Source of the DNA: Bacteroides_E sp964583185
Lineage (GTDB): Bacteria > Bacteroidota > Bacteroidia > Bacteroidales > Bacteroidaceae
Length of the DNA: 64,000 nucleotides
Direction of reading: 5' to 3'
Assembly (NCBI GenBank): GCA_964583185.1
Contig: CAZOVL010000002.1
Location: 13,544-77,543 of the forward strand
The translations under genes were made by a program, and so were the position numbers. The notes beneath the pieces were generated by a model. The model worked only from the letters and a program-made list of their open reading frames with translations, did no database searches and was not told where the DNA came from. Positions 1-9,001 of the stretch are shown here, one piece after another. The first letter of the stretch is position 1; each line of letters starts with the position of its first letter.

Positions 1-1
1 T

Positions 2-841
2 AAACATCTTATCCCAGGAGAGGTAATACAAGCCATTATCCAAGGAACTGATGAACTGTTAGAAGAATTGCGTTCTATGGGAATTGGTGTATATCCCACA
101 GGAGGAGAAACAGCAGATGTTGGCGATTTAGTTCGGACCATTATTGTTGATAGCACTGTAACCTGTAGAATGAAACGATCGCAAGTTATTGACAACAAAA
201 ACATTAAAGCAGGTGATGTCATTGTGGGGCTAGCCTCTTATGGGCAAGCTACATATGAAAAAGAATACAACGGAGGCATGGGAAGCAACGGACTTACCTC
301 TGCCCGACACGACATGTTTGCTCATTACTTAGCAGAGAAATACCCTGAGAGCTATGATAAAGCAGTACCTAGCGAATTGATTTATTCCGGACAGTTTAAG
401 CTAGAAGATGGTGTGGAAGGTGCTCCTATTAACGCAGGAAAACTAGTTCTCTCTCCTACTCGTACTTATGCTCCCATCGTAAAGAAAATAATAGATGCAT
501 TACCTCAAGACATTCACGGAATGATTCATTGCACAGGAGGTGCACAAACTAAGATTCTACACTTCATCAGTGAAAACTTGCGTGTAGTAAAAAACAACTT
601 CCTACCTATTCCTCCTCTATTTAGAGAAATACAAAAACAAAGTCAAACTTCTTGGGAAGAGATGTACAAGGTGTTCAATATGGGACATCGGATGGAAATT
701 TATCTTCCAAAAGAAAAAGCACAGGAGGTTATTGATATCTCTAATTCCTTTAATGTAGAAGCACAAATTATTGGACACATTGAAGAAAGTGATAAAAAAG
801 AGCTTCTAATTCAAAGTGAATTTGGAGAGTTTAGTTATTAA
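2..841 (+). CDS. purM: AIR synthase-type protein (phosphoribosylformylglycinamidine cyclo-ligase), 5' end outside window
   Basis: This is the C-terminal three quarters of a PurM-family enzyme, which closes formylglycinamidine ribonucleotide to aminoimidazole ribonucleotide with ATP in purine synthesis. The frame is open from base 2, so the first codons lie outside the window; the internal TTG at 68 is not a real start. Visible family features are the GGETADVGDLV stretch, the SYGQATYEKEYNGGMGSNGL segment and the CTGGAQTKILHF segment of the C-terminal AIRS domain. It is followed 9 bases later by prfA and then pyrF, an order I associate with Bacteroides. The family call is firm; exact catalytic specificity is inferred from the family. 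Confidence 0.86.
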   Translation, partial: KHLIPGEVIQAIIQGTDELLEELRSMGIGVYPTGGETADVGDLVRTIIVDSTVTCRMKRSQVIDNKNIKAGDVIVGLASYGQATYEKEYNGGMGSNGLTSARHDMFAHYLAEKYPESYDKAVPSELIYSGQFKLEDGVEGAPINAGKLVLSPTRTYAPIVKKIIDALPQDIHGMIHCTGGAQTKILHFISENLRVVKNNFLPIPPLFREIQKQSQTSWEEMYKVFNMGHRMEIYLPKEKAQEVIDISNSFNVEAQIIGHIEESDKKELLIQSEFGEFSY

Positions 842-850
842 TTTGAGTAT

Positions 851-1936
851 ATGAAGGATAACAAATTATTAAATAGATTAAATGATTTAGCCATTCGCTT
901 TGAAGAGATAGCTACGCTCATCACTGATCCGAATGTTATTTCCGACCAAAAAAGATTTGTTCGCTTAACCAAAGAGTACAAAGAGTTGGAGGATATCATG
1001 AAGATTCGTACGGAGTATATGCAACATCTCAGTAACATTGAAGAAGGTAAGACTATTCTAGAGAATGAAAAAGATCACGACCTCAGAGAAATGGCTAAAG
1101 AAGAGATGGATAGTAGCCAGACTATACTTCCGGAATTAGAGGAGAAAATAAAACTACTATTGATTCCCGAAGACCCTGAAGATGAAAAAAATGCCATTGT
1201 TGAAATTCGAGGGGGTACCGGAGGAGATGAAGCAGCTATATTTGCAGGAGATTTATTCAGAATGTATTCCAGGTATTGTGAGAACAAACGATGGGAGGTA
1301 GAGATAAACACACTTAACGAAGGTACTGCCGGAGGATTTAAAGAAATTATCTTTTCGGTTTCCGGAGACAATGTTTATGGTATTCTTAAATATGAGTCGG
1401 GAGTACATCGTGTTCAACGTGTTCCTGAAACAGAATCACAAGGCAGAGTTCATACTTCTGCAGTGACTGTGGCCGTTTTACCCGAAGCAGATGAAGTAGA
1501 TGTGGAAATCAATCCTGCTGATTTGGAATATCAAACTGCCCGATCGGGTGGAGCAGGTGGTCAGCACGTAAATAAAGTTGAAACCAAAGTACAATTAACA
1601 CATAAGCCAACAGGGGTAGTAGTTGTTTGTGAAGAAGGAAGATCACAACACTCCAACCGGGAAAGAGCACTTCAAATATTACGTTCCAGATTATACGAAA
1701 TGGAATACGAGAAAAGACACAAAGAACGCTCAGAACAAAGACGTTCTTTAGTATCTACCGGAGACCGATCGGCTAAAATCAGAACTTATAACTATCCACA
1801 GGGAAGAATCACCGATCATCGGATTAACTATACCACGCATAACTTACCCGATTTTATGGATGGTAACATACAAGACTTAATCGATCACTTAATTATTGCA
1901 GAAAACACAGAACGCTTAAAAGAAAGCGAATTATAA
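851..1936 (+). CDS. prfA: Peptide chain release factor 1
   Basis: RF1 recognises UAA and UAG stop codons and triggers release of the finished peptide in the ribosome. The protein is 361 residues, the usual RF1 length. The GGQ motif that enters the peptidyl transferase centre is at residues 236-238, inside RSGGAGGQHVNKVET. The stop-codon reading tripeptide is PET at about 192-194, a PxT motif, which marks RF1 and not RF2 (SPF). The ATG at 851 gives the expected N-terminal helical domain. It sits between purM and pyrF with short gaps and is probably co-transcribed with them. Confidence 0.97.
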   Translation: MKDNKLLNRLNDLAIRFEEIATLITDPNVISDQKRFVRLTKEYKELEDIMKIRTEYMQHLSNIEEGKTILENEKDHDLREMAKEEMDSSQTILPELEEKIKLLLIPEDPEDEKNAIVEIRGGTGGDEAAIFAGDLFRMYSRYCENKRWEVEINTLNEGTAGGFKEIIFSVSGDNVYGILKYESGVHRVQRVPETESQGRVHTSAVTVAVLPEADEVDVEINPADLEYQTARSGGAGGQHVNKVETKVQLTHKPTGVVVVCEEGRSQHSNRERALQILRSRLYEMEYEKRHKERSEQRRSLVSTGDRSAKIRTYNYPQGRITDHRINYTTHNLPDFMDGNIQDLIDHLIIAENTERLKESEL

Positions 1937-1951
1937 TACGATTAACAAAAG

Positions 1952-2779
1952 ATGACAAGAGAAGAGTTATTTCAAAATATACAAAAAAAATCATCCTTCT
2001 TATGTGTAGGGTTAGATACCGATTTGAATAAAATCCCTAAACATCTACTCACTGAAGAAGACCCTGTTTTTGAATTCAACAAAGCCATTATTGATGCAAC
2101 CGCAGATTATTGCATAGCCTATAAACCCAATTTGGCTTTTTACGAATGCTTAGGAGTTAAAGGATGGATTTCTTTGGAAAAGACAGTAAATTACATCCGA
2201 ACAAACTATCCCGATCAATTCATCATAGCAGATGCTAAAAGAGGTGATATAGGTAATACTTCAACAATGTATGCCGCTGCTTTTTTCGAAAAAATGAAGT
2301 TTGACGCTATAACTGTTGCTCCATATATGGGAGTAGATAGTGTAAAACCTTTCCTCAGCTACGAAGAAAAATGGGTTATCTTATTGGCTTTAACAAGCAA
2401 TAAAGGTTCTAGTGATTTTCAGTTAATTGAGGATCAACAAGGCAATAGACTTTTTGAATCGGTATTAAGTAAATCTCAAGAGTGGGGTTCAGAAGAACAA
2501 CTGATGTATGTGGTTGGTGCAACACAAGGAAAAATGTTTGAGGACATCCGCAAAAAAGCACCGAATCATTTTCTTTTGGTGCCCGGCGTAGGAGCTCAGG
2601 GAGGATCACTCGAGGAGGTATGTAAATATGGTATGAACTCACAATGTGGATTAATAGTAAACTCTTCACGAGGCATTATTTATGCCGATAGTTCAGAAAA
2701 CTTTGCACAAGGTGTTCAAAAAGCAGCTCAATCGCTACAACAAGAAATGAAAGTATTGTTGGAACAATACTTAAGTTAA
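1952..2779 (+). CDS. pyrF: Orotidine 5'-phosphate decarboxylase (long type)
   Basis: This enzyme decarboxylates OMP to UMP, the last step of de novo pyrimidine synthesis. At 275 residues it belongs to the longer PyrF group. The catalytic DxKxxD motif is seen as DAKRGD at residues 94-99, followed by GNTSTMYAAAFF. The substrate entry segment CVGLDTDLNKIP is at residues 18-29 and the phosphate-binding VPGVGAQGG is in the C-terminal third. The gene starts 15 bases after prfA and ends 5 bases before the HD-domain gene, so all four genes look like one transcript. Confidence 0.95.
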   Translation: MTREELFQNIQKKSSFLCVGLDTDLNKIPKHLLTEEDPVFEFNKAIIDATADYCIAYKPNLAFYECLGVKGWISLEKTVNYIRTNYPDQFIIADAKRGDIGNTSTMYAAAFFEKMKFDAITVAPYMGVDSVKPFLSYEEKWVILLALTSNKGSSDFQLIEDQQGNRLFESVLSKSQEWGSEEQLMYVVGATQGKMFEDIRKKAPNHFLLVPGVGAQGGSLEEVCKYGMNSQCGLIVNSSRGIIYADSSENFAQGVQKAAQSLQQEMKVLLEQYLS

Positions 2780-2784
2780 AACCA

Positions 2785-4020
2785 ATGATGTATAAGCGTA
2801 GAGTAATTATAGACCCTGTATTTGGGTTCATTACCATTCCCGAGGGACTTCTCTCAAGAATAGTACAACATCCTTTATTACAACGCTTAACCCGGATTAA
2901 ACAACTCGGATTATCTTCTGTGGCCTACCCTAGTGCACAGCACACTCGTTTTCAGCACTCGTTAGGTGCTTTTCACTTAATGAGTGAAGCCATAGCCCAA
3001 TTAAGAGCAAAAGGGGTATACATTTTTGATAGTGAGGCAGAAGCCGTTCAAGCAGCAATTCTATTGCACGATATAGGACATGGTCCATTTTCTCACGCAC
3101 TGGAGCACACATTAGCTACAGGCATTACCCACGAAGACATCTCTTTAGCATTAATGGATAAAATGAATACAGACTTTAATGGCCAGTTATCACTGGCTAT
3201 TAAAGTATTTAAAAATGAATATCCCAAACTATTCCTTCATCAATTAGTGAATGGACAGCTAGATATGGACCGGTTGGATTATTTAAGAAGAGATAGTTTC
3301 TATACGGGAGTGACTGAAGGTAATATTGGATCGGCTCGCATCATCAAGATGCTAAACATAAAAGAAGATCAGTTGGTAGTAGACTCTAAAGGAATCTATT
3401 CCATTGAAAACTTCTTAATGGCCAGACGATTGATGTATTGGCAAGTATATTTCCATAAATCTTCCGTCGCCTACGAGAGAATGCTTATTAATACACTTCT
3501 AAGAGCTAAAAAACTAGCCAGTCAGGGAGTTGAACTATTCGCTTCTCCTGCTTTACATTATTTTCTATACACTGATGTACAGAAAGAGACGTTTTTTGAA
3601 ACACCGGATGCACTCAACTATTTTACCCAACTAGACGATAATGATATTTGGACTTCACTCAAAGTGTGGTGTAGCCATTCGGATAAAATACTATCTCTTT
3701 TAAGTCAGGGTATGGTTCATCGTAAACTCTTCAAAGTAAAGGTACAATCGGAACCAATAACCTTAAATCAAAAAGAAGAGTTAATAGAACAAATAATAAA
3801 CAATTTAAATATAACACCGGAACAAGCCCAATACCTGATTGCGTGTGATGGAATAGAAAAGAATATGTATGATCCGCTAGACGACAGTATAAACATTCTA
3901 TACGATGATGGGGAGATCAAAAACATAGCCGAAGCATCTGATATGCTCAATGTATCTCTACTCTCTAAAAGAGCTAAGAAATACTACCTTTGCCACTATA
4001 GAATCAACTCGCAAATATAA
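2785..4020 (+). CDS. HD-domain phosphohydrolase (dGTPase/SAMHD1-like)
   Basis: A 411-residue cytoplasmic metal-dependent phosphohydrolase. The metal ligands of the HD superfamily are visible: His58 in FQHSLGAFHL, the HD pair at about 95-96 in LLHDIGHGPFSH, and the distal Asp in QLDMDRLDYLRRD. The sequence around YPSAQHTRFQHSLG resembles the dNTP triphosphohydrolase/SAMHD1-like group, but dNTP hydrolysis is an inference. The start has two consecutive ATG codons. It is adjacent to pyrF and precedes the lipid A genes by about 100 bases, a neighbourhood I associate with Bacteroides genomes. Confidence 0.85.
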   Translation: MMYKRRVIIDPVFGFITIPEGLLSRIVQHPLLQRLTRIKQLGLSSVAYPSAQHTRFQHSLGAFHLMSEAIAQLRAKGVYIFDSEAEAVQAAILLHDIGHGPFSHALEHTLATGITHEDISLALMDKMNTDFNGQLSLAIKVFKNEYPKLFLHQLVNGQLDMDRLDYLRRDSFYTGVTEGNIGSARIIKMLNIKEDQLVVDSKGIYSIENFLMARRLMYWQVYFHKSSVAYERMLINTLLRAKKLASQGVELFASPALHYFLYTDVQKETFFETPDALNYFTQLDDNDIWTSLKVWCSHSDKILSLLSQGMVHRKLFKVKVQSEPITLNQKEELIEQIINNLNITPEQAQYLIACDGIEKNMYDPLDDSINILYDDGEIKNIAEASDMLNVSLLSKRAKKYYLCHYRINSQI

Positions 4021-4122
4021 ATTCTTACTGAACAATAAGGATATATTAAAAAAAAGTACGTTATTTGTACATTAATCCCTAAATCTCACAAGGGTTTTTT
4101 AACTGAGAGACAAATACATATT

Positions 4123-5160
4123 ATGGAATTTTCAGCAAAGCAAATTGCTTCTTTTATTGAAGGAGAAGTATATGGAGATAGGAACGCAACTGTAAATACT
4201 TTCGCAAAAATTGAAGAAGCCACACCTGGCTCAATTACCTTCCTTGCTAATCCTAAATACACTCACTATATATATAATACAAAGGCAACTATTGTACTCG
4301 TAAGTAAAGAGTTTGAACCGGAAGATGAAATTCAAAGTACTTTAATTAGAGTTGACGACGTTTACGATAGCTTAGCCAAACTTTTAGCTCTGTACGAGCA
4401 ACAAAAACCAAAACTAAAAGGGATTGATCCTTTAGCATCTGTAGCACAAAGTGCACAGATTGGTAAAGATGTTTATATTGCTCCTTTTGTTTGTATAGCA
4501 GAGGACGCAGTAATTGGTGATAATACACAAATCTACCCCCATTGTTACATTGGCAGAGGATCTGTAATTGGAAAAGATTCCATTGTTTATGCTAATGTAT
4601 CCATCTATCACGACTGTAAAATTGGAGACAACTGCATAATCCACTCCGGAGCAGTTATTGGATCAGATGGCTTTGGTTTTGCTCCAACAGCAACAGGATA
4701 TGACAAGATACCTCAAATAGGAATTGTTGTTATTGAAGATCAGGTAGAAATAGGTGCCAATACTTGTATTGACCGTGCTACTATGGGCGAAACTAGAATT
4801 CATTCGGGTGTTAAATTGGATAATTTAATCCAGATTGCACACAATGGCGTTGTTGGATCGCACACCGTAATGGCGGCTCAAGTGGGAGTTGCCGGTTCCA
4901 CTAAAATAGGTGAATGGTGTATGCTTGGAGGACAAGCAGGTTTAGCCGGACATATAAAAATAGGAGATCGTGTAGGGATTGGTGCACAAGCAGGTGTTCC
5001 CGGAAACGTAAAATCAGGAGAACAAATATTAGGTACTCCTGCATTCGATGGGAAAGGATTCTTTAAATCGTCGGCCGTTTTTAAACAGCTACCCGATATG
5101 TTTAGAGAAATCAATCAGCTACGGAGAGAATTAAATGAATTAAAAAATAAAACTAAATAA
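4123..5160 (+). CDS. lpxD: UDP-3-O-(3-hydroxyacyl)glucosamine N-acyltransferase
   Basis: LpxD adds the second 3-hydroxyacyl chain to the glucosamine precursor of lipid A in the cytoplasm, using acyl-ACP. The 345-residue protein begins with the LpxD-specific uridine-binding domain (FSAKQIASFIEGEVYGD, then PGSITFLANPKY) and continues with left-handed beta-helix hexapeptide repeats (IGKDVYIAPFVCIAEDAVIGDN and similar). The active-site region contains IQIAHNGVVG, with the catalytic His. A C-terminal helix (FREINQLRRELNELKNK) closes the protein. It starts 3 bases before lpxC-fabZ, which fits one lipid A operon with lpxA. Confidence 0.96.
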   Translation: MEFSAKQIASFIEGEVYGDRNATVNTFAKIEEATPGSITFLANPKYTHYIYNTKATIVLVSKEFEPEDEIQSTLIRVDDVYDSLAKLLALYEQQKPKLKGIDPLASVAQSAQIGKDVYIAPFVCIAEDAVIGDNTQIYPHCYIGRGSVIGKDSIVYANVSIYHDCKIGDNCIIHSGAVIGSDGFGFAPTATGYDKIPQIGIVVIEDQVEIGANTCIDRATMGETRIHSGVKLDNLIQIAHNGVVGSHTVMAAQVGVAGSTKIGEWCMLGGQAGLAGHIKIGDRVGIGAQAGVPGNVKSGEQILGTPAFDGKGFFKSSAVFKQLPDMFREINQLRRELNELKNKTK

Positions 5161-5163
5161 GCC

Positions 5164-6549
5164 ATGTTGAAACAAAAAACATTGAAGGATAGCTTTTCTT
5201 TAAGTGGAAAAGGCCTTCATACTGGTTTAAACTTGACTGTAACTTTTAATCCTGCACCCGAGAATCACGGATACAAGATTCAACGGACAGATTTAGAAGG
5301 ACAACCCATTATAGATGCTATAGCCGACAATGTTATAGAAACCACAAGAGGCACCGTCATTGCAAAAAAGGAAGCCAAAGTAAGTACCATTGAACACGGT
5401 ATGGCTGCTTTATATGCATTAGGTGTTGACAACTGTTTAATTCAAGTAGATGGACCTGAATTTCCCATATTAGATGGAAGTGCCAAATACTTTGTAGAAG
5501 GAATTCAAAAAGTTGGCATGCAAGATCAGGCAGCCATTAAGGATTTCTATATCATTAAATCAAAAATAGAATTTAAAGATGAAGAAACAGGTTCTTCAAT
5601 CATTGTTCTTCCCGATGAGCAATTTAGCTTAAACGTATTGATTTCCTATGACTCTACAATTATTCCTAACCAATATGCAACATTAGAAAGCATGGGTGAT
5701 TTCCCTACGGAGATAGCCGGTAGCCGTACATTTGTCTTTGTACGAGAAATTGAGCCACTATTAAATGTAGGATTAATTAAAGGGGGAGATTTAGAAAATG
5801 CCATAGTTATCTACGAGCGTGAAATGTCTCAAGAGAACTTCAATAAACTAGCTGACGTAATGAACGTTCCTTATATGGATGCTAAAGAGTTGGGCTACAT
5901 CAACACAAAACCTTTGGTATGGCCAAATGAATGTGCTCGCCACAAACTGCTTGACGTTATTGGAGATTTAGCTTTAATAGGAAAACCTATCAAAGGAAGA
6001 ATTATAGCTACTCGTCCCGGACATACTGTAAACAACAAGCTTGCACGTCAAATGAGAAAAGCCATTCGCTTAAACGAAATACAAGCCCCTATATATAACT
6101 GTAACGAAGAACCGGTAATGGATATTAATCGTATCCGTGAACTTCTTCCTCATCGTTATCCTTTTCAAATGGTTGACAAAGTGATTGAAATAGGAGCAAA
6201 CTATATTGTAGGAGTAAAAAATATAGCCTCAAACGAGACTCACTTTCTTGGGCACTTCCCTGAAGAACCGGTAATGCCTGGTGTATTACAGGTAGAAGCA
6301 ATGGCTCAAGTGGGCGGTTTGTTAGTACTAAATCAATTGGATGAACCCGAGAGATACTCCACCTACTTTATGAAGTTGGACAATGTAAAATTCAGACAAA
6401 AAGTTGTTCCCGGGGATACATTAGTATTTAAGGTGGAGCTGTTGGCGCCTATCCGCCGAGGAATTTCAACAATGAAAGGATATGCATTTGTTGGAGAAAA
6501 ATTAGTGTGTGAAGCCGAGTTTATGGCACAAATTATAAAAAACAAATAA
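5164..6549 (+). CDS. lpxC-fabZ: Fused UDP-3-O-acyl-N-acetylglucosamine deacetylase / 3-hydroxyacyl-ACP dehydratase
   Basis: A 461-residue bifunctional protein. The N-terminal ~305 residues are LpxC, the zinc deacetylase that commits to lipid A synthesis: ligand His78 is in STIEHGMAALYALG, and the second zinc site is HKLLDVIGD at about 260-268. From about residue 320 the protein is FabZ, the dehydratase of fatty acid elongation, with LLPHRYPFQMVDKV and HFPEEPVMPGVLQVEAMAQ holding the catalytic His and Glu. The fusion is a known Bacteroidetes trait and the reading frame is continuous, so it is not an assembly artefact. It lies between lpxD and lpxA. Confidence 0.96.
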   Translation: MLKQKTLKDSFSLSGKGLHTGLNLTVTFNPAPENHGYKIQRTDLEGQPIIDAIADNVIETTRGTVIAKKEAKVSTIEHGMAALYALGVDNCLIQVDGPEFPILDGSAKYFVEGIQKVGMQDQAAIKDFYIIKSKIEFKDEETGSSIIVLPDEQFSLNVLISYDSTIIPNQYATLESMGDFPTEIAGSRTFVFVREIEPLLNVGLIKGGDLENAIVIYEREMSQENFNKLADVMNVPYMDAKELGYINTKPLVWPNECARHKLLDVIGDLALIGKPIKGRIIATRPGHTVNNKLARQMRKAIRLNEIQAPIYNCNEEPVMDINRIRELLPHRYPFQMVDKVIEIGANYIVGVKNIASNETHFLGHFPEEPVMPGVLQVEAMAQVGGLLVLNQLDEPERYSTYFMKLDNVKFRQKVVPGDTLVFKVELLAPIRRGISTMKGYAFVGEKLVCEAEFMAQIIKNK

Positions 6550-6559
6550 GTAATAAAAT

Positions 6560-7327
6560 ATGATAAGTTCTCTGGCTTTTGTACATCCTGAAGCAATACT
6601 GGGAAAAAATGTTGAAGTAAATGCTTTTGCATACATCGACAAGAATGTAGTTATAGGCGATAATACTAAAATAATGCCCAATGCCGTAATTCTTGATGGA
6701 GCAAGAATAGGAAATGGAAATACCATATTTCCAGGAGCAGTTATTAGTGCCATCCCCCAAGATTTGAAGTTTGCAGGAGAAGAAACAACAGTTGAGATTG
6801 GAGAAAATAATATAATCAGGGAAAATGTAACCATAAACAGAGGCACTGTAGCCAAAGGTAAAACCTGCGTAGGTAGCAACAACCTTTTAATGGAAACGGT
6901 TCATATTGCACACGATGCCATTGTTGGCAATGAATGTATCATTGGAAATGGAACAAAAATAGCCGGAGAGGTTATTATTGATGATTTTTCCATTGTAAGT
7001 GCCAGTGTGTTGATGCATCAATTCTGTCACATTGGAGGTTATGGAATGATTCAAGGTGGAGCTAGATTTAGCAAGGACATTCCTCCATACATCATTGCAG
7101 GTAGAGACCCCATTAGATATAGTGGTATAAACATCATTGGATTACGAAGAAAAGGGTTCTCCAATGAAGTCATAGACGCTATTCACGATTCTTATCGTAT
7201 CATCTATCAACAAGGATTAAATCGTGAAGAGGCATTAGAAAAGATAGAACAAGAAATTCCTATGAGTGATGAAATACGCTATATAATTAATTTTATCCGT
7301 AACTCTAAACGAGGAATTATCGCATAA
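6560..7327 (+). CDS. lpxA: Acyl-ACP:UDP-N-acetylglucosamine O-acyltransferase
   Basis: LpxA makes the first acylation of UDP-GlcNAc for lipid A. The protein has 255 residues, typical for the family, with hexapeptide repeats of the left-handed beta-helix in the first two thirds (HPEAILGKNVEVNAFAYI, IGDNTKIMPNAVI). The catalytic His is in LMETVHIAHDAIVGNEC. The helical C-terminal part includes YSGINIIGLRRKGFS, a conserved LpxA stretch. It is 10 bases after lpxC-fabZ and is followed at once by a strong terminator, so it ends the lipid A operon. Confidence 0.95.
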   Translation: MISSLAFVHPEAILGKNVEVNAFAYIDKNVVIGDNTKIMPNAVILDGARIGNGNTIFPGAVISAIPQDLKFAGEETTVEIGENNIIRENVTINRGTVAKGKTCVGSNNLLMETVHIAHDAIVGNECIIGNGTKIAGEVIIDDFSIVSASVLMHQFCHIGGYGMIQGGARFSKDIPPYIIAGRDPIRYSGINIIGLRRKGFSNEVIDAIHDSYRIIYQQGLNREEALEKIEQEIPMSDEIRYIINFIRNSKRGIIA

Positions 7328-7348
7328 CATTTTCTCGAAAAATTATAT

Positions 7349-7378
7349 AAAGGGACTTCTAAGAGGTCCCTTTTTTTA
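7349..7378 (+). terminator. Intrinsic terminator after lpxA
   Basis: An 8-bp stem (AAAGGGAC at 7349-7356 with GTCCCTTT at 7366-7373) and a 9-base loop is followed by a run of T. It lies 21 bases after the lpxA stop and should end the lipid A operon. Confidence 0.8.
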
Positions 7379-7457
7379 TAAAAAGAGAAAAGCCATTAGG
7401 TCTTTTTCTTTTTTTTATTATTTTTACACTATTAATTAGATTTACACCTTTATAGCT

Positions 7458-8018
7458 ATGACATATAAATTCACCATTATATCTGAAGAGGTAGCAGGTT
7501 TTGTTAGAGACATACAAATAGACTCTGAATCTACCTTTCTTGAATTACATAACAGCATATTCAAATCCATTGGATATACTCAAGTAACCAATGCTGCCTT
7601 CTTAATTTGTGACAAATATTGGGACCCTGAAGAAGAGGTTTACCTTAAAGAAATAGATAACAACCCTGAGTTCGATACTTGGCTAATGGAAGATACTTCG
7701 TTAGACCATTTTCTAGAAGAAGAACGTCAACGCCTCATCCATATGTTTGACTTAGAGAATCAAAGAGGTTTTCACATTGAATTAACCGAGATTATTCCGG
7801 GAGCCTCTCTTGATAAGCCTCAATGTACACGATCTAAGGGTGATGCACCTCAACAAAAACTAACTGAAGAAGAAATTATTGCGTTGGAAAGCAATGTTGA
7901 TTTGGATGAAGACTTCTACGGTAGCGTAGATTTCGATTTAGATGACTTGTTATCCTTTGAGGGTAGAGAAGAAGACGAACAAGAGCAGGAACAAGAACAA
8001 GAACAAGTTAAAGAGTAG
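7458..8018 (+). CDS. Plasmid pRiA4b ORF-3-like protein, acidic
   Basis: A 186-residue protein whose first ~110 residues match the pRiA4b ORF-3-like fold in pattern: FTIISEEVAGFVRDIQIDSESTFLELHNSI and SIGYTQVTNAAFLICDKYWDPEEEV. The family occurs as a chromosomal gene in Bacteroides next to miaA and also as passenger genes of mobile elements; its biochemical role is unknown. The C-terminal 60 residues are strongly acidic (LDEDFYGSVDFDLDDLLSFE) and end in an EQ repeat encoded by a hexanucleotide repeat. No mobile-element gene is near, so it is probably a resident gene. It follows the lpxA terminator and may share a transcript with miaA 29 bases downstream. Confidence 0.75.
   Translation: MTYKFTIISEEVAGFVRDIQIDSESTFLELHNSIFKSIGYTQVTNAAFLICDKYWDPEEEVYLKEIDNNPEFDTWLMEDTSLDHFLEEERQRLIHMFDLENQRGFHIELTEIIPGASLDKPQCTRSKGDAPQQKLTEEEIIALESNVDLDEDFYGSVDFDLDDLLSFEGREEDEQEQEQEQEQVKE
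7977..8006 (+). repeat. In-frame GAACAA hexanucleotide repeat
   Basis: Five tandem hexamers (GAACAA, with one GAGCAG variant) encode the EQEQEQEQEQ tail of the preceding protein. Unit gain or loss would keep the frame, so length variation would be tolerated. Confidence 0.7.
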
Positions 8019-8047
8019 TTACATTAAAGTACAGGGAGTTGTAGAAA

Positions 8048-8959
8048 ATGAAGGAACACACACTGATAGTCCTTGTTGGTCCTACAGGTGTTGGAAAAAC
8101 AGAACTTAGTTTACGCATTGCTGAACACTTAAATACTTGTATTATTTCAGCAGACTCCCGACAACTATACAAAGACATAACCATTGGAACAGCTGCTCCA
8201 ACTACAGAGCAGCTTTCAAGAGTTCCCCATCACTTTGTGGGTATTTTAGATTTAGCCGATTATTATAGTGCAGCACAATATGAAACTGAGGTTTTAGCAA
8301 AATTAGCTCATCTATTTCCCAACAACCCCAACATCTTACTTACAGGTGGCTCCATGCTATATGTAGATGCCATATGTAAAGGCATTGATGATATGCCTAC
8401 CATTGACAATGAAACACGTCAATTCATCTTGGAAAAATTCAATAAAGAAGGATTAGAACACTTAACCCGTGAACTGAAACTCCTTGACCCTGAGTACTAC
8501 TATAAAGTAGATCTCAAGAACCATAAACGGGTAATACACGCGTTAGAGATTTGCTATATGACCGGTAAGCCTTACTCTTCGTTTCGAACCAGAGATTCCA
8601 AGGATCGTCCATTCAACATATTAAAGATTGGGCTACAACGTGACCGGTTGGAGCTATATCAGCGAATCAATCAAAGAGTGGAAGAGATGATTGAGTTAGG
8701 TGTGGTTGAAGAAGCTCAAAGAGTATTTCCACAGAGACACTTAAACTCATTAAATACAGTGGGGTATAAAGAGCTTTTCAAGTACATTGAAGGGGAATGG
8801 GATTTACCCTTTGCCATTCAAAAAATACAAAGAAACACACGTGTATATGCTAAAAAACAGATGACTTGGTTCAAACGTGATACGGATATAAAGTGGTTCC
8901 ATCCTTCTGAAGAAGAACAGATATTATCTTATATCAACCAATTCATAGCTAAAAAGTAG
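8048..8959 (+). CDS. miaA: tRNA dimethylallyltransferase
   Basis: MiaA transfers a dimethylallyl group to A37 of tRNAs that read codons beginning with U, supporting accurate decoding. The 303-residue protein opens with the P-loop LVGPTGVGKTELS at residues 9-21, followed by SADSRQLYKD, the conserved substrate-binding segment of the family. Further family stretches are LTGGSMLYVDAICKGIDDMP and, near the C-terminus, NTVGYKELFKY and QKIQRNTRVYAKKQMTWFK. Length and motif order are normal. It is followed by the convergent aminotransferase gene. Confidence 0.95.
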   Translation: MKEHTLIVLVGPTGVGKTELSLRIAEHLNTCIISADSRQLYKDITIGTAAPTTEQLSRVPHHFVGILDLADYYSAAQYETEVLAKLAHLFPNNPNILLTGGSMLYVDAICKGIDDMPTIDNETRQFILEKFNKEGLEHLTRELKLLDPEYYYKVDLKNHKRVIHALEICYMTGKPYSSFRTRDSKDRPFNILKIGLQRDRLELYQRINQRVEEMIELGVVEEAQRVFPQRHLNSLNTVGYKELFKYIEGEWDLPFAIQKIQRNTRVYAKKQMTWFKRDTDIKWFHPSEEEQILSYINQFIAKK

Positions 8960-9001
8960 CTCTTCTTCTTTTTTCAATAGCTTCTAAAATGGGATACACT
9001 A

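Noticed and set aside
4076..4100. Attenuator before lpxD
   Set aside because: The CCCT/AGGG stem is just 4 bp, too weak to support, despite the T run that follows.
4432..5114. Minus-strand open frames inside lpxD
   Set aside because: They mirror the hexapeptide repeat codons of lpxD and show no independent coding features.
5164..6549. Assembly error joining lpxC and fabZ
   Set aside because: The frame is continuous, both active sites are complete, and the fusion is a known trait of Bacteroidetes.
6502..6882. Minus-strand open frame of 126 codons across the lpxC-fabZ/lpxA junction
   Set aside because: It is antisense to two clear lipid A genes and has no family pattern; treated as a shadow frame.
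7458..8018. Mobile-element passenger gene
   Set aside because: The family name comes from a plasmid, but no transposase, inverted ends or atypical base use is seen nearby; it looks like a resident gene.
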